Notes: generated from the letters alone by a model not told the origin. DNA of 64,000 nt from Brachycybe producta (GCA_036925085.1 JAUPFP010000122.1:1-64000), one strand, 5' to 3'. Counted from the stretch's first letter, positions 11,429 to 23,313 are shown. A program made the numbers and translations.

Positions 11429-11547
11429 GTCAATTGCCATACTATGTTGAACACACTGGTTCTCATCCGATCACCAAAGTTAAGCAACATTGGGCCCAGT
11501 CAGTATTTGGATGGGTGACTGCCTGGGAATACTGGGTGTTGTTGGCA
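11429..11547 (+). rRNA. 5S rRNA-like copy 38
   Basis: caattgcc; ccgatc; upstream tttcaaaat; ggcat. Confidence 0.72.
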
Positions 11548-11731
11548 TAATTTTTTTCTATTTTTTAAATAATGGAATCATCTATTAATAACTGACATGA
11601 TAAAATTGAACACTTATTTTATATAAACAACTGAAAATGCACACAATAATAGTTAACTGTAATAAGTATTTTTTGAAGTGGAGAGTTAACTTATTTAGAT
11701 CTTTCGAAAGTTGAACTTGTACATTTGGGGT

Positions 11732-11850
11732 GTCAACGGCCATACCATGTTGAACACACTGGTTCTCATCTGATCACCAAAGTTAAGCAACATTGGGCCC
11801 AGTCAGTACTTGGATTGGTGACTGCCTGGGAATACTGTGTGTTGTTGATG
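11732..11850 (+). rRNA. 5S rRNA-like copy 39
   Basis: cggcc; ctgatc; ggattgg; 3' end gatgt. Confidence 0.72.
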
Positions 11851-12033
11851 TATTTCTTTTCATTTTTAAATAATGGGAATCATCTATTAATAACTGGCAT
11901 GATAAAATTGAACACTTATTTTATATAAATAACTGAAAATGCACACAATAATAGTTAACTGAAATAAGTATTTTTTGAAGTGGAGAGTTACTTATTTAGA
12001 TCTTTCGAAAGTTGAACTTGTACATTTTGGGGT

Positions 12034-12150
12034 GTCAACAGCCATACCATGTTGAACACACTGGTTCTCATCCTATCACCAAAGTTAAGCAACATTGGGC
12101 CCAGTCAGTACTTGGATGGGTGACTGCCTGGAATACTGGGTGTTGTTGCA
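12034..12150 (+). rRNA. 5S rRNA-like copy 40
   Basis: cagcc; cctatc; two single-base losses (ctggaatac, gttgca); ggcat-like end. Confidence 0.68.
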
Positions 12151-12335
12151 TAATTTTTTCTATTTTTTAAATAATGGGAATCATATATTAATAACTGGCA
12201 TGATAAAATTGAACACTTATTTTATATAAATAACTGAAAATGCACACAATAATAGTTAACTGTAATAAGTATTTTTTGAAGTGGAGAGTTAACTTATTTA
12301 GATCTTTCGAAAGTTGAACTTGTACATTTTGGGGT

Positions 12336-12454
12336 GTCAATGGCCATACTATGTTGAACACACTGGTTCTCATCCTATCACCAAAGTTAAGCAACATTGG
12401 GCCCAGTCAGTATTTGGATGGGTGACTGCCTGGGAATACTGGGTGTTGTTGGCA
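12336..12454 (+). rRNA. 5S rRNA-like copy 41
   Basis: tggcc; tactatg; cctatc; ggcat. Confidence 0.75.
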
Positions 12455-12641
12455 TAATTTTTTTCTATTTTTTAAATAATGGGAATCATATATTAATAAC
12501 TGGCATGATAAAATTGAACACTTATTTTATATAAATAACTGAAAATGCACACAATAATAGTTAACTGTAATAAGTATTTTTTGGAAGTGGAGAGTTAACT
12601 TATTTAGATCTTTCGAAAGTTGAACTTGTACATTTTGGGGT

Positions 12642-12760
12642 GTCAACGGCCATACCATGTTGAACACACTGGTTCTCATCTGATCACCAAAGTTAAGCAA
12701 CATTGGGCCCAGTCAGTACTTGGATGGGTGACTGCCCGGGAATACTGTGTGTTGTTGGTG
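12642..12760 (+). rRNA. 5S rRNA-like copy 42
   Basis: cggcc; ctgatc; gactgcccggg; ggtgt. Confidence 0.75.
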
Positions 12761-12944
12761 TATTTCTTTTCATTTTTTAAATAATGGGAATCATCTATTA
12801 ATAACTGGCATGATAAAATTGAACACTTATTTTATATAAAAACTGAAAATGCACACAATAATAGTTAACTTTAATAAGTATTTTTTGAAGTGGAGAGTTA
12901 ACTTATTTAGATCTTTCGAAAGTTGAAATTGTACACTTTGGGGT

Positions 12945-13063
12945 GTCAACGGCCATACCATGTTGAACACATTGGTTCTCATCCAATCACCAAAGTTAAG
13001 CAACATTGGGCCCAGTCAGTACTTGGATGGGTGACTGCCTGGGAATAATGGGTGTTGTTGGTA
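12945..13063 (+). rRNA. 5S rRNA-like copy 43
   Basis: cggcc; ccaatc; gggaataatggg; end ggtat. Confidence 0.75.
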
Positions 13064-13249
13064 TATTTCTTTTCATTTATTAAATAATGGGAATCATCTA
13101 TTAATAACTGGCATGATAAAATTGAACACGTATTTTATATAAATAACTGAAAATGCACACAATAATAGTTAACTGTAATAAGTATTTTTTTGAAGTGGAG
13201 AGTTAACTTATTTAGATCTTTCGAAAGTTGAACTTGTACGTTTTGGGGT

Positions 13250-13368
13250 GTCAACGGCTATACCATGTTGAACACACTGGTTCTCATCTGATCACCAAAG
13301 TTAAGCTACATTGGGCCTAGTCAGTACTTGGATTGGTGACTGCCTGGGAATACTGGGTGTTGTTGGTG
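13250..13368 (+). rRNA. 5S rRNA-like copy 44
   Basis: cggct; ctgatc; gttaagctac; ggattgg; ggtgt. Confidence 0.75.
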
Positions 13369-13553
13369 TATTTCTTTTCATTTTTTAAATGATGTTAATC
13401 ATCTATTAATAACTGGCATGATAAAATTGAACACTTATTTTATATAAATAACTGAAAATGCACACAATAATAGTTATCTGTAATAAGTATTTTTTGAAGT
13501 GGAGAGTTAACTTATTTAGATCTTTCGAAAGTTGAACTTGTACATTTTGGGGT

Positions 13554-13672
13554 GTCAACGGCCATACCATGTTGAACACACTGGTTCTCATCCGATCACC
13601 AAAGTTAATCAACATTGGGCCCAGTCAGTACTTGGATGGGTGACTGCCTGGAAATACTGGGTGTTGTTGGCA
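13554..13672 (+). rRNA. 5S rRNA-like copy 45
   Basis: cggcc; ccgatc; gttaatcaac; ggcat. Confidence 0.77.
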
Positions 13673-13857
13673 TAATTTTTTCTATTTTTTAAATAATGGG
13701 AATCATATATTAATAACTGGCATGATAAAATTGACCACTTATTTTATATAAATAACTGAAAATGCACACAATAATAGTTAACTGTAATAAGTATTTTTTG
13801 AAGTGGAGAGTTAACTTATTTAGATCTTTCGAAAGTTGAACTTGTACATTTTGGGGT

Positions 13858-13976
13858 GTCAACGGCCATACCATGTTGAACACGCTAGTTCTCATCCGAT
13901 CACCAAAGTTAAGCAACATTGGGCCCAGTCAGTACTTAGATGGGTGACTGCCTGGGAATACTGGTTGTTGTTGGCA
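13858..13976 (+). rRNA. 5S rRNA-like copy 46
   Basis: cggcc; ccgatc; cacgctagttc; ttagatggg; ggcat. Confidence 0.78.
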
Positions 13977-14162
13977 TAATTTTTTTCTATTTTTTAAATA
14001 ATGGGAATCATATATTAATAACTGGCATGATAAAATTGAACACTTATTTTATATAAATAACTGAAAATGCACACAATAATAGTTAACTGTAATAAGTATT
14101 TTTTGAAGTGGAGAGTTAACTTATTTAGATCTTTCGAAAGTTGAACTTGTACATTTTGGGGT

Positions 14163-14281
14163 GTCAACGGCCATACCATGTTGAACACACTGGTTCTCAT
14201 CCGGTCACCAAAGTTAAGCAACATTGGGCCCAGTCAGTAATTGGATGGGTGACTGCCTGGGAATACTGTGTGTTGTTGGCA
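14163..14281 (+). rRNA. 5S rRNA-like copy 47
   Basis: cggcc; ccggtc; gtaattgg; ctgtgtg; ggcat. Confidence 0.78.
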
Positions 14282-14467
14282 TAATTTTTTTCTATTTTTT
14301 AAATAATGGGAATCATATATTAATAACTGGCATGATAAAATTGAACACTTATTTTATATAAATAACTGAAAATGCACACAATAATAGTTAACTGTAATAA
14401 GTATTTTTTGAAGTGGAGAGTTTACTTAATTAGATCTTTTGAAAGTTGAACTTGTACATTTTGGGGT

Positions 14468-14586
14468 GTCAATAGCCATACCATGTTGAACACACTGGTT
14501 CTCATCCGATCACCAAAGTTAAGCAACATTGGGCCCAGTCAGTACTTGGATGGTTGACTGCCTGGTAATACTGGGTGTTGTTGGCA
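14468..14586 (+). rRNA. 5S rRNA-like copy 48
   Basis: tagcc; ccgatc; ggttgactgcctggtaat; ggcat. Confidence 0.75.
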
Positions 14587-14774
14587 TAATATTTTTTCTA
14601 TTTTTTAAATAATGGTAATCATCTATTAATAACTAGCATGATAAAATTGAACACTTGTTTTATATAAATAACTGAAAATGCACACAATAATAGTTAACTG
14701 TAATAAGTATTTTTTTGAAGTGGAGAGTTAACTTATTTAGATCTTTCGAAAGTTGAACTTGTACATTTTGGGGT

Positions 14775-14893
14775 GTCAACGGCCATACCATGTTGAACAG
14801 ACTGGTTCTCATCCGATCACCAAAGTTAAGCAACATTGGGCCCAGTCAGTACTTGGACTGGTGACTGCCTGGGAATACTGGGTGTTGTTGGTG
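14775..14893 (+). rRNA. 5S rRNA-like copy 49
   Basis: cggcc; ccgatc; cagactgg; ggactgg; ggtgt. Confidence 0.77.
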
Positions 14894-15079
14894 TATTTCT
14901 TTTCATTTTTTAAATAATGGGAATCATCTATTAATAACTGGCATGATAAAATTGAACACTTATTTTATATAAATAACTGAAAATGCACACAATAATAGTT
15001 AACTGTAATAAGTATTTTTTTGAAGTGGAGAGTTAACTTATTTAGATCTTTCGAAAGTTGAACTTGTACATTTTGGGGT

Positions 15080-15198
15080 GTCAACGGCCATACCATGTTG
15101 AACACACTGGTTCTCATCTGATCACCAAACTTAAGCAACATTGGGCCCAGTCAGTACTTGGATGAGTGACTGCCTGGGAATACTGTGTGTTGTTGGCA
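15080..15198 (+). rRNA. 5S rRNA-like copy 50
   Basis: cggcc; ctgatc; caaacttaag; ggatgagtgac; ggcat. Confidence 0.77.
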
Positions 15199-15384
15199 TA
15201 ATTTTTTTCTATTTTTTAAATAATGGGAATCATATATTAATAACTGGCATGATAAAATTGAACACTTATTTTATATAAATAACTGAAAATGCACACAATA
15301 ATAGTCAACTGTAATAAGTATTTTTTGAAGTGGAGAGTTAACTTATTTAGATCTTTCGAAAGTTGAACTTGTACATTTTGGGGT

Positions 15385-15503
15385 GTCAACGGCCATACCA
15401 TGTTGAACACACTGGTTCTCATCCGATCACCAAAGTTAATCAACATTGGGCCCAGTCAGTACTTGGATGGGTGACTGCCTGGGAATACTGTGTGTTGTTG
15501 GCA
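15385..15503 (+). rRNA. 5S rRNA-like copy 51
   Basis: cggcc; ccgatc; gttaatcaac; ctgtgtg; ggcat. Confidence 0.77.
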
Positions 15504-15690
15504 TAATTTTTTTCTATTTTTTAAATAATGGGAATCATATATTAATAACTGGCATGATAAAATTGAACACTTATTTTATATAAATAACTGAAAATGCACA
15601 CTATAATAGTTAACTGTAATAAGTATTTTTTTGAAGTGGAGAGTTAACTTATTTAGATCTTTCGAAAGTTGAACTTGTACATTTTGGGGT

Positions 15691-15809
15691 GTCAACGGCT
15701 ATACCATGTTGAACACACTGGTTCTCATCTGATCACCAAAGTTAAGCAACATTGGGCCCAGTCAGTACTTGGATTGGTGACTGCCTGGGAATACTGGGTG
15801 TTGTTGGTG
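15691..15809 (+). rRNA. 5S rRNA-like copy 52
   Basis: cggct; ctgatc; ggattgg; ggtgt. Confidence 0.75.
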
Positions 15810-15994
15810 TATTTCTTTTCATTTTTTAAATGATGTTAATCATCTATTAATAACTGGCATGATAAAATTGAACACTTATTTTATATAAATAACTGAAAAT
15901 GCACACAATAATAGTTAACTGTAATAAGTATTTTTTGAAGTGGAGAGTTAACTTATTTAGATCTTTCGAAAGTTGAACTTGTACATTTTGGGGT

Positions 15995-16113
15995 GTCAAC
16001 GGCCATACCATGTTGAACACACTGGTTCTCATCCGATCACCAAAGTTAATCAACATTGGGCCCAGTCAGTACTTGGATGGGTGACTGCCTGGAAATACTG
16101 GGTGTTGTTGGCA
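15995..16113 (+). rRNA. 5S rRNA-like copy 53
   Basis: cggcc; ccgatc; gttaatcaac; ggcat. Confidence 0.77.
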
Positions 16114-16299
16114 TAATTTTTTTCTATTTTTTAAATAATGGGAATCATATATTAATAACTGGCATGATAAAATTGACCACTTATTTTATATAAATAACTG
16201 AAAATGCACACAATAATAGTTAACTGTAATAAGTATTTTTTGAAGTGGAGAGTTAACTTATTTAGATCTTTCGAAAGTTGAACTTGTACATTTTGGGGT

Positions 16300-16418
16300 G
16301 TCAACGGCCATACCATGTTGAACACACTGGTTCTCATCCGATCACCAAAGTTAAGCAACATTGGGCCCAGTCAGTACTTAGATGGGTGACTGCCTGGGAA
16401 TACTGGGTGTTGTTGGTG
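16300..16418 (+). rRNA. 5S rRNA-like copy 54
   Basis: cggcc; ccgatc; ttagatggg; ggtgt. Confidence 0.8.
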
Positions 16419-16604
16419 TATTTCTTTTCATTTTTTAAATAATGAGAATCATCTATTAATAACTGGCATGATAAAATTGAACACTTATTTTATATAAATA
16501 ACTGAAAATGCACACAATAATAGTTAACTGTAATAAGTATTTTTTTGAAGTGGAGAGTTAACTTATTTAGATCTTTCGAAAGTTGAACTTGTACATTTTG
16601 GGGT

Positions 16605-16723
16605 GTCAATGGCCATACCATGTTGAACACACTGGTTCTCATCCGATCACTAAAGTTAAGCAACATTGGTTTCAGTCAGTACTTGGATGGGTGACTGCCT
16701 GGGAATACTGGGTGTTGTTGGTG
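16605..16723 (+). rRNA. 5S rRNA-like copy 55
   Basis: tggcc; ccgatcact; ggtttcag, losing pairs in helix V; ggtgt. Confidence 0.75.
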
Positions 16724-16909
16724 TATTTCTTTTCATTTTTTAAATAATGGGAATCATCTATTAATAACTGGCATGATAAAATTGAACACTTATTTTATAT
16801 AAATAACTGAAAATGCACACTATAATAGTTAACTGTAATAAGTATTTTTTTGAAGTGGAGAGTTAACTTATTTAGATCTTTCGAAAGTTGAACTTGTACA
16901 TTTTGGGGT

Positions 16910-17028
16910 GTCAATGGCCATACCATGTTGAACACACTGGTTCTCATCCGATCACTAAAGTTAAGCAACATTGGGCTCAGTCAGTACTTGGATGGGTGAC
17001 TGCCTGGGAATACTGGGTGTTGTTGGTG
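16910..17028 (+). rRNA. 5S rRNA-like copy 56
   Basis: tggcc; ccgatcact; gggctcag; ggtgt. Confidence 0.78.
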
Positions 17029-17213
17029 TATTTCTTTTCATTTTTTAAATAATGGGAATCATCTATTAATAACTGGCAGGATAAAATTGAACACTTATTT
17101 TATATAAATAACTGAAAATGCACACAATAATAGTCAACTGTAATAAGTATTTTTTGAAGTGGAGAGTTAACTTATTTAGATCTTACGAAAGTTGAACTTG
17201 TACATTTTGGGGT

Positions 17214-17332
17214 GTCAACGGCCATACCAGGTTGAACACACTGGTTCTCATCCAATCACCAAAGTTAAGCGACATTTTGCCCAGTCAGTACTTGGATGGG
17301 TGACTGCCTGGGAATACTGGGTGTTGTTGGTG
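17214..17332 (+). rRNA. 5S rRNA-like copy 57
   Basis: cggcc; accagg; ccaatc; gcgacattttgcc; ggtgt. Confidence 0.75.
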
Positions 17333-17518
17333 TATTTCTTTTCATTTTTTAAATAATGGGAATCATCTATTAATAACTGGCATGATAAAATTGAACACTT
17401 ATTTTATATAAATAACTGAAAATGCACACAATAATAGTTAACTGTAATAAGTATTTTTTTGAAGTGGAGAGTTAACTTATTTAGATCTTTCGAAAGTTGA
17501 ACTTGTACATTTTGGGGT

Positions 17519-17637
17519 GTCAACGGCTATACCATGTTGAACACACTGGTTCTCATCTGATCACCAAAGTTAAGCAACATTGGGCTCAGTCAGTACTTGG
17601 ATGGGTGACTGCCTGGGAATACTGGGTGTTGTTGGTG
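17519..17637 (+). rRNA. 5S rRNA-like copy 58
   Basis: cggct; ctgatc; gggctcag; ggatggg; ggtgt. Confidence 0.75.
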
Positions 17638-17822
17638 TATTTCTTTTCATTTTTTAAATAATGGGAATCATCTATTAATAACTGGCAGGATAAAATTGAA
17701 CACTTATTTTATATAAATAACTGAAAATGCACACAATAATAGTCAACTGTAATAAGTATTTTTTGAAGTGGAGAGTTAACTTATTTAGATCTTACGAAAG
17801 TTGAACTTGTACATTTTGGGGT

Positions 17823-17941
17823 GTCAACGGCCATACCAGGTTGAACACACTGGTTCTCATCCAATCACCAAAGTTAAGCGACATTTTGCCCAGTCAGTAC
17901 TTGTATGGGTGACTGCCTGGGAATACTGGGTGTTGTTGGTG
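17823..17941 (+). rRNA. 5S rRNA-like copy 59
   Basis: cggcc; accagg; ccaatc; gcgacattttgcc; ttgtatggg; ggtgt. Confidence 0.75.
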
Positions 17942-18127
17942 TATTTCTTTTCATTTTTTAAATAATGGGAATCATCTATTAATAACTGGCATGATAAAAT
18001 TGAACACTTATTTTATATAAATAACTGAAAATGCACACAATAATAGTTAACTGTAATAAGTATTTTTTTGAAGTGGAGAGTTAACTTATTTAGATCTTTC
18101 GAAAGTTGAACTTGTACATTTTGGGGT

Positions 18128-18246
18128 GTCAACGGCTATACCATGTTGAACACACTGGTTCTCATCTGATCACCAAAGTTAAGCAACATTGGGCCCAGTC
18201 AGTACTTGGATTGGTGACTGCCTGGGAATACTGGGTGTTGTTGGTG
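18128..18246 (+). rRNA. 5S rRNA-like copy 60
   Basis: cggct; ctgatc; ggattgg; ggtgt. Confidence 0.75.
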
Positions 18247-18431
18247 TATTTCTTTTCATTTTTTAAATGATGTTAATCATCTATTAATAACTGGCATGAT
18301 AAAATTGAACACTTATTTTATATAAATAACTGAAAATGCACACAATAATAGTTAACTGTAATAAGTATTTTTTGAAGTGGAGAGTTAACTTATTTAGATC
18401 TTTCGAAAGTTGAACTTGTACATTTTGGGGT

Positions 18432-18550
18432 GTCAACGGCCATACCATGTTGAACACACTGGTTCTCATCCGATCACCAAAGTTAATCAACATTGGGCCC
18501 AGTCAGTACTTGGATGGGTGACTGCCTGGAAATACTGGGTGTTGTTGGCA
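18432..18550 (+). rRNA. 5S rRNA-like copy 61
   Basis: cggcc; ccgatc; gttaatcaac; ggcat. Confidence 0.77.
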
Positions 18551-18737
18551 TAATTTTTTTTCTATTTTTTAAATAATGGGAATCATATATTAATAACTGG
18601 CATGATAAAATTGACCACTTATTTTATATAAATAACTGAAAATGCACACAATAATAGTTAACTGTAATAAGTATTTTTTGAAGTGGAGAGTTAACTTATT
18701 TAGATCTTTCGAAAGTTGAACTTGTACATTTTGGGGT

Positions 18738-18856
18738 GTCAACGGCCATACCATGTTGAACACACTGGTTCTCATCCGATCACCAAAGTTAAGCAACATT
18801 GGGCCCAGTCAGTACTTAGATGGGTGACTGCCTGGGAATACTGGGTGTTGTTTGTG
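18738..18856 (+). rRNA. 5S rRNA-like copy 62
   Basis: cggcc; ccgatc; ttagatggg; end tttgtgt. Confidence 0.77.
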
Positions 18857-19042
18857 TATTTCATTTCATTTTTTAAATAATGGGAGTCATCTATTAATAA
18901 CTGGCATGATAAAATTGAACACTTATTTTATATAAATAACTGAAAATGCACACAATAATAGTTAACTGTCATAAGTATTTTTTTGAAGTGGAGAGTTAAC
19001 TTATTTAGATCTTTCGAAAGTTGAACTTGTACATTTTGGGGT

Positions 19043-19161
19043 GTCAATGGCCATACCATGTTGAACACACTGGTTCTCATCCGATCACTAAAGTTAAGCA
19101 ACATTGGGCTCAGTCAGTACTTGGATGGGTGACTGCCTGGGAATACTGGGTGTTGTTGGTG
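19043..19161 (+). rRNA. 5S rRNA-like copy 63
   Basis: tggcc; ccgatcact; gggctcag; ggtgt. Confidence 0.78.
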
Positions 19162-19347
19162 TATTTCGTTTCATTTTTTAAATAATGGGAATCATCTATT
19201 AATAACTGGCATGATAAAATTGAACACTTATTTCATATAAATAACTGAAAATGCACACTATAATAGTTAACTGTAATAAGTATTTTTTTGAAGTGGAGAG
19301 TTAACTTATTTAGATCTTTCGAAAGTTGAACTTGTACATTTTGAGGT

Positions 19348-19466
19348 GTCAACGGCCATACCATGTTGAACACACTGGTTCTCATCCGGTCACCAAAGTT
19401 GAGCAACATTGGGCCCAGTCAGTACTTGGATGGGTGACTGCCTGGGAATACTGTGTGTTGTTGGCA
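19348..19466 (+). rRNA. 5S rRNA-like copy 64
   Basis: cggcc; ccggtc; gttgagcaac; ggcat. Confidence 0.78.
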
Positions 19467-19652
19467 TAATTTTTTTCTATTTTTTAAATAATGGGAATCA
19501 TATATTAATAACTGGCATGATAAAATTGAACACTTATTTTATATAAATAACTGAAAATGCACATAATAATAGTTAACTGTAGTAAGTATTTTTTGAAGTG
19601 GAGAATTAACTTATTTAGATCTTTCGAAAGTTGAACTTGTACATTTTGGGGT

Positions 19653-19771
19653 GTCAACGGCCATACCATGTTGAACACACTGGTTCTCATCCGATCACCA
19701 AATTTAAGCAACATTGGGCCCAGTCAGTACTTGGATGGGTGACTGCCTGGGAATACTGGGTGTTGTTGGCA
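19653..19771 (+). rRNA. 5S rRNA-like copy 65
   Basis: cggcc; ccgatc; caaatttaag; ggcat. Confidence 0.78.
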
Positions 19772-19957
19772 TATTTTTTTTCTATTTTTTAAATAATGGG
19801 AATCATATATTAATAACTAGCATGATAAAATTGAACACTTATTTTATATAAATAACTGAAAATGCACACAATAATAGTTAACTGTAATAAGTATTTTTTG
19901 AAGTGGAGAGTTAACTTAATTAGATCTTTCGAAAGTTGAACTTGTACATTTTGGGGT

Positions 19958-20076
19958 GTCAATAGCCATACCATGTTGAACACACTGGTTCTCATCCGAT
20001 CACCAAAGTTAAGCAACATTGGGCCCAGTCAGTACTTGGATGGTTGACTGCCTGGTAATACTGGGTGTTGTTGGCA
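19958..20076 (+). rRNA. 5S rRNA-like copy 66
   Basis: tagcc; ccgatc; ggttgactgcctggtaat; ggcat. Confidence 0.75.
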
Positions 20077-20264
20077 TAATATTTTTTCTATGTTTTAAAT
20101 AATGGTAATCATCTATTAATAACTAGCATGATAAAATTGAACACTTGTTTTATATAAATAACTGAAAATGCACACAATAATAGTTAACTGTAATAAGTAT
20201 TTTTTTGAAGTGGAGAGTTAACTTATTTAGATCTTTCGAAAGTTGAACTTGTACATTTTGGGGT

Positions 20265-20383
20265 GTCAACGGCCATACCATGTTGAACAGACTGGTTCTC
20301 ATCCGATCACCAAAGTTAAGCAACATTGGGCCCAGTCAGTACTTGGACTGGTGACTGCCTGGGAATACTGGGTGTTGTTGGTG
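20265..20383 (+). rRNA. 5S rRNA-like copy 67
   Basis: cggcc; ccgatc; cagactgg; ggactgg; ggtgt. Confidence 0.77.
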
Positions 20384-20569
20384 TATTTCTTTTCATTTTT
20401 TAAATAATGGGAATCATCTATTAATAACTGGCATGATAAAATTGAACACTTATTTTATATAAATAACTGAAAATGCACACAATAATAGTTAACTGTAATA
20501 AGTATTTTTTTGAAGTGGAGAGTTAACTTATTTAGATCTTTCGAAAGTTGAACTTGTACATTTTGGGGT

Positions 20570-20688
20570 GTCAAAGGCCATACCATGTTGAACACACTGG
20601 TTCTCATCTGATCACCAAACTTAAGCAACATTGGGCCCAGTCAGTACTTGGATGAGTGACTGCCTGGGAATACTGTGTGTTGTTGGCA
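20570..20688 (+). rRNA. 5S rRNA-like copy 68
   Basis: aggcc; ctgatc; caaacttaag; ggatgagtgac; ggcat. Confidence 0.75.
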
Positions 20689-20874
20689 TAATTTTTTTCT
20701 ATTTTTTAAATAATGGGAATCATATATTAATAACTGGCATGATAAAATTGAACACTTATTTTATATAAATAACTGAAAATGCACACAATAATAGTCAACT
20801 GTAATAAGTATTTTTTGAAGTGGAGAGTTAACTTATTTAGATCTTTCGAAAGTTGAACTTGTACATTTTGGGGT

Positions 20875-20993
20875 GTCAACGGCCATACCATGTTGAACAC
20901 ACTGGTTCTCATCCGATCACCAAAGTTAATCAACATTGGGCCCAGTCAGTACTTGGATGGGTGACTGCCTGGGAATACTGTGTGTTGTTGGCA
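20875..20993 (+). rRNA. 5S rRNA-like copy 69
   Basis: cggcc; ccgatc; gttaatcaac; ctgtgtg; ggcat. Confidence 0.77.
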
Positions 20994-21179
20994 TAATTTT
21001 TTTCTATTTTTTAAATAATGGGAATCATATATTAATAACTGGCATGATAAAATTGAACACTTATTTTATATAAATAACTGAAAATGCACACAATAATAGT
21101 CAACTGTAATAAGTATTTTTTGAAGTGGAGAGTTAACTTATTTAGATCTTACGAAAGTTGAACTTGTACATTTTGGGGT

Positions 21180-21298
21180 GTCAACGGCCATACCAGGTTG
21201 AACACACTGGTTCTCATCCAATCACCAAAGTTAAGCGACATTTTGCCCAGTCAGTACTTGGATGGGTGACTGCCTGGGAATACTGGGTGTTGTTGGTG
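21180..21298 (+). rRNA. 5S rRNA-like copy 70
   Basis: cggcc; accagg; ccaatc; gcgacattttgcc; ggtgt. Confidence 0.75.
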
Positions 21299-21484
21299 TA
21301 TTTCTTTTCATTTTTTAAATAATGGGAATCATCTATTAATAACTGGCATGATAAAATTGAACACTTATTTTATATAAATAACTGAAAATGCACACAATAA
21401 TAGTTAACTGTAATAAGTATTTTTTTGAAGTGGAGAGTTAACTTATTTAGATCTTTCGAAAGTTGAACTTGTACATTTTGGGGT

Positions 21485-21603
21485 GTCAACGGCTATACCA
21501 TGTTGAACACACTGGTTCTCATCTGATCACCAAAGTTAAGCAACATTGGGCCCAGTCAGTACTTGGATTGGTGACTGCCTGGGAATACTGGGTGTTGTTG
21601 GTG
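21485..21603 (+). rRNA. 5S rRNA-like copy 71
   Basis: cggct; ctgatc; ggattgg; ggtgt. Confidence 0.75.
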
Positions 21604-21788
21604 TATTTCTTTTCATTTTTTAAATGATGTTAATCATCTATTAATAACTGGCATGATAAAATTGAACACTTATTTTATATAAATAACTGAAAATGCACAC
21701 AATAATAGTTAACTGTAATAAGTATTTTTTGAAGTGGAGAGTTAACTTATTTAGATCTTTCGAAAGTTGAACTTGTATATTTTGGGGT

Positions 21789-21907
21789 GTCAACGGCCAT
21801 ACCATGTTGAACACACTGGTTCTCATCCGATCACCAAAGTTAATCAACATTGGGCCCAGTCAGTACTTGGATGGGTGACTGCCTGGAAATACTGGGTGTT
21901 GTTGGCA
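21789..21907 (+). rRNA. 5S rRNA-like copy 72
   Basis: cggcc; ccgatc; gttaatcaac; ggcat. Confidence 0.77.
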
Positions 21908-22093
21908 TAATTTTTTTCTATTTTTTAAATAATGGGAATCATATATTAATAACTGGCATGATAAAATTGACCACTTATTTTATATAAATAACTGAAAATG
22001 CACACAATAATAGTTAACTGTAATAATTATTTTTTGAAGTGGAGAGTTAACTTATTTAGATCTTTCGAAAGTTGAACTTGTACATTTTGGGGT

Positions 22094-22212
22094 GTCAACG
22101 GCCATACCATGTTGAACACACTGGTTCTCATCCGATCACCAAAGTTAAGCAACATTGGGCCCAGTCAGTACTTAGATGGGTGACTGCCTGGGAATACTGG
22201 GTGTTGTTGGTG
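22094..22212 (+). rRNA. 5S rRNA-like copy 73
   Basis: cggcc; ccgatc; ttagatggg; ggtgt. Confidence 0.8.
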
Positions 22213-22398
22213 TATTTCTTTTCATTTTTTAAATAATGAGAATCATCTATTAATAACTGGCATGATAAAATTGAACACTTATTTTATATAAATAACTGAA
22301 AATGCACACAATAATAGTTAACTGTAATAAGTATTTTTTTGAAGTGGAGAGTTAACTTATTTAGATCTTTCGAAAGTTGAACTTGTACATTTTGGGGT

Positions 22399-22517
22399 GT
22401 CAATGGCCATACCATGTTGAACACACTGGTTCTCATCCGATCACTAAAGTTAAGCAACATTGGTTTCAGTCAGTACTTGGATGGGTGACTGCCTGGGAAT
22501 ACTGGGTGTTGTTGGTG
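22399..22517 (+). rRNA. 5S rRNA-like copy 74
   Basis: tggcc; ccgatcact; ggtttcag; ggtgt. Confidence 0.75.
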
Positions 22518-22704
22518 TATTTCTTTTCATTTTTTAAATAATGGGAATCATCTATTAATAACTGGCATGATAAAATTGAACACTTATTTTATATAAATAA
22601 CTGAAAATGCACACTATAATAGTTAACTGTAATAAGTATTTTTTTTGAAGTGGAGAGTTAACTTATTTAGATTTTTCGAAAGTTGAACTTGTACATTTTG
22701 GGGT

Positions 22705-22823
22705 GTCAATGGCCATACCATGTTGAACACACTGGTTCTCATCCGATCACTAAAGTTAAGCAACATTGGGCTCAGTCAGTACTTGGATGGGTGACTGCCT
22801 GGGAATACTGGGTGTTGTTGGTG
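22705..22823 (+). rRNA. 5S rRNA-like copy 75
   Basis: tggcc; ccgatcact; gggctcag; ggtgt. Confidence 0.78.
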
Positions 22824-23009
22824 TATTTCTTTTCATTTTTTAAATAATGGGAATCATCTATTAATAACTGGCAGGATAAAATTGAACACTTATTTTATAT
22901 AAATAACTGAAAATGCACACAATAATAGTTAACTGTAATAAGTATTTTTTTGAAGTGGAGAGTTAACTTATTTAGATATTTCGAAAGTTGAACTTGTACA
23001 TTTTGGGGT

Positions 23010-23128
23010 GTCAACGGCTATACCATGTTGAACACACTGGTTCTCATCTGATCACCAAAGTTAAGCAACATTGGGCCCAGTCAGTACTTGGATTGGTGAC
23101 TGCCTGGGAATACTGGGTGTTGTTGGTG
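23010..23128 (+). rRNA. 5S rRNA-like copy 76
   Basis: cggct; ctgatc; ggattgg; ggtgt. Confidence 0.75.
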
Positions 23129-23313
23129 TATTTCTTTTCATTTTTTAAATGATGTTAATCATCTATTAATAACTGGCATGATAAAATTGAACACTTATTT
23201 TATATAAATAACTGAAAATGCACACAATAATAGTTAACTGTAATAAGTATTTTTTGAAGTGGAGAGTTAACTTATTTAGATCTTTCGAAAGTTGAACTTG
23301 TACATTTTGGGGT

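Larger units (their letters stand above)
7155..14281 (+). repeat. Higher-order repeat, five-unit cassette at 7155, 9592 and 12945
   Basis: The allele order ccaatc, cggct, ttaatc, ttagatg with cgctagttc, ccggtc is present three times (starts 7155, 9592, 12945). The private marks gaacacgtat, gtacgttttgg and gaccactta come with it. Periods are 2437 and 3353 bp, i.e. 8 and 11 units. Confidence 0.8.
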
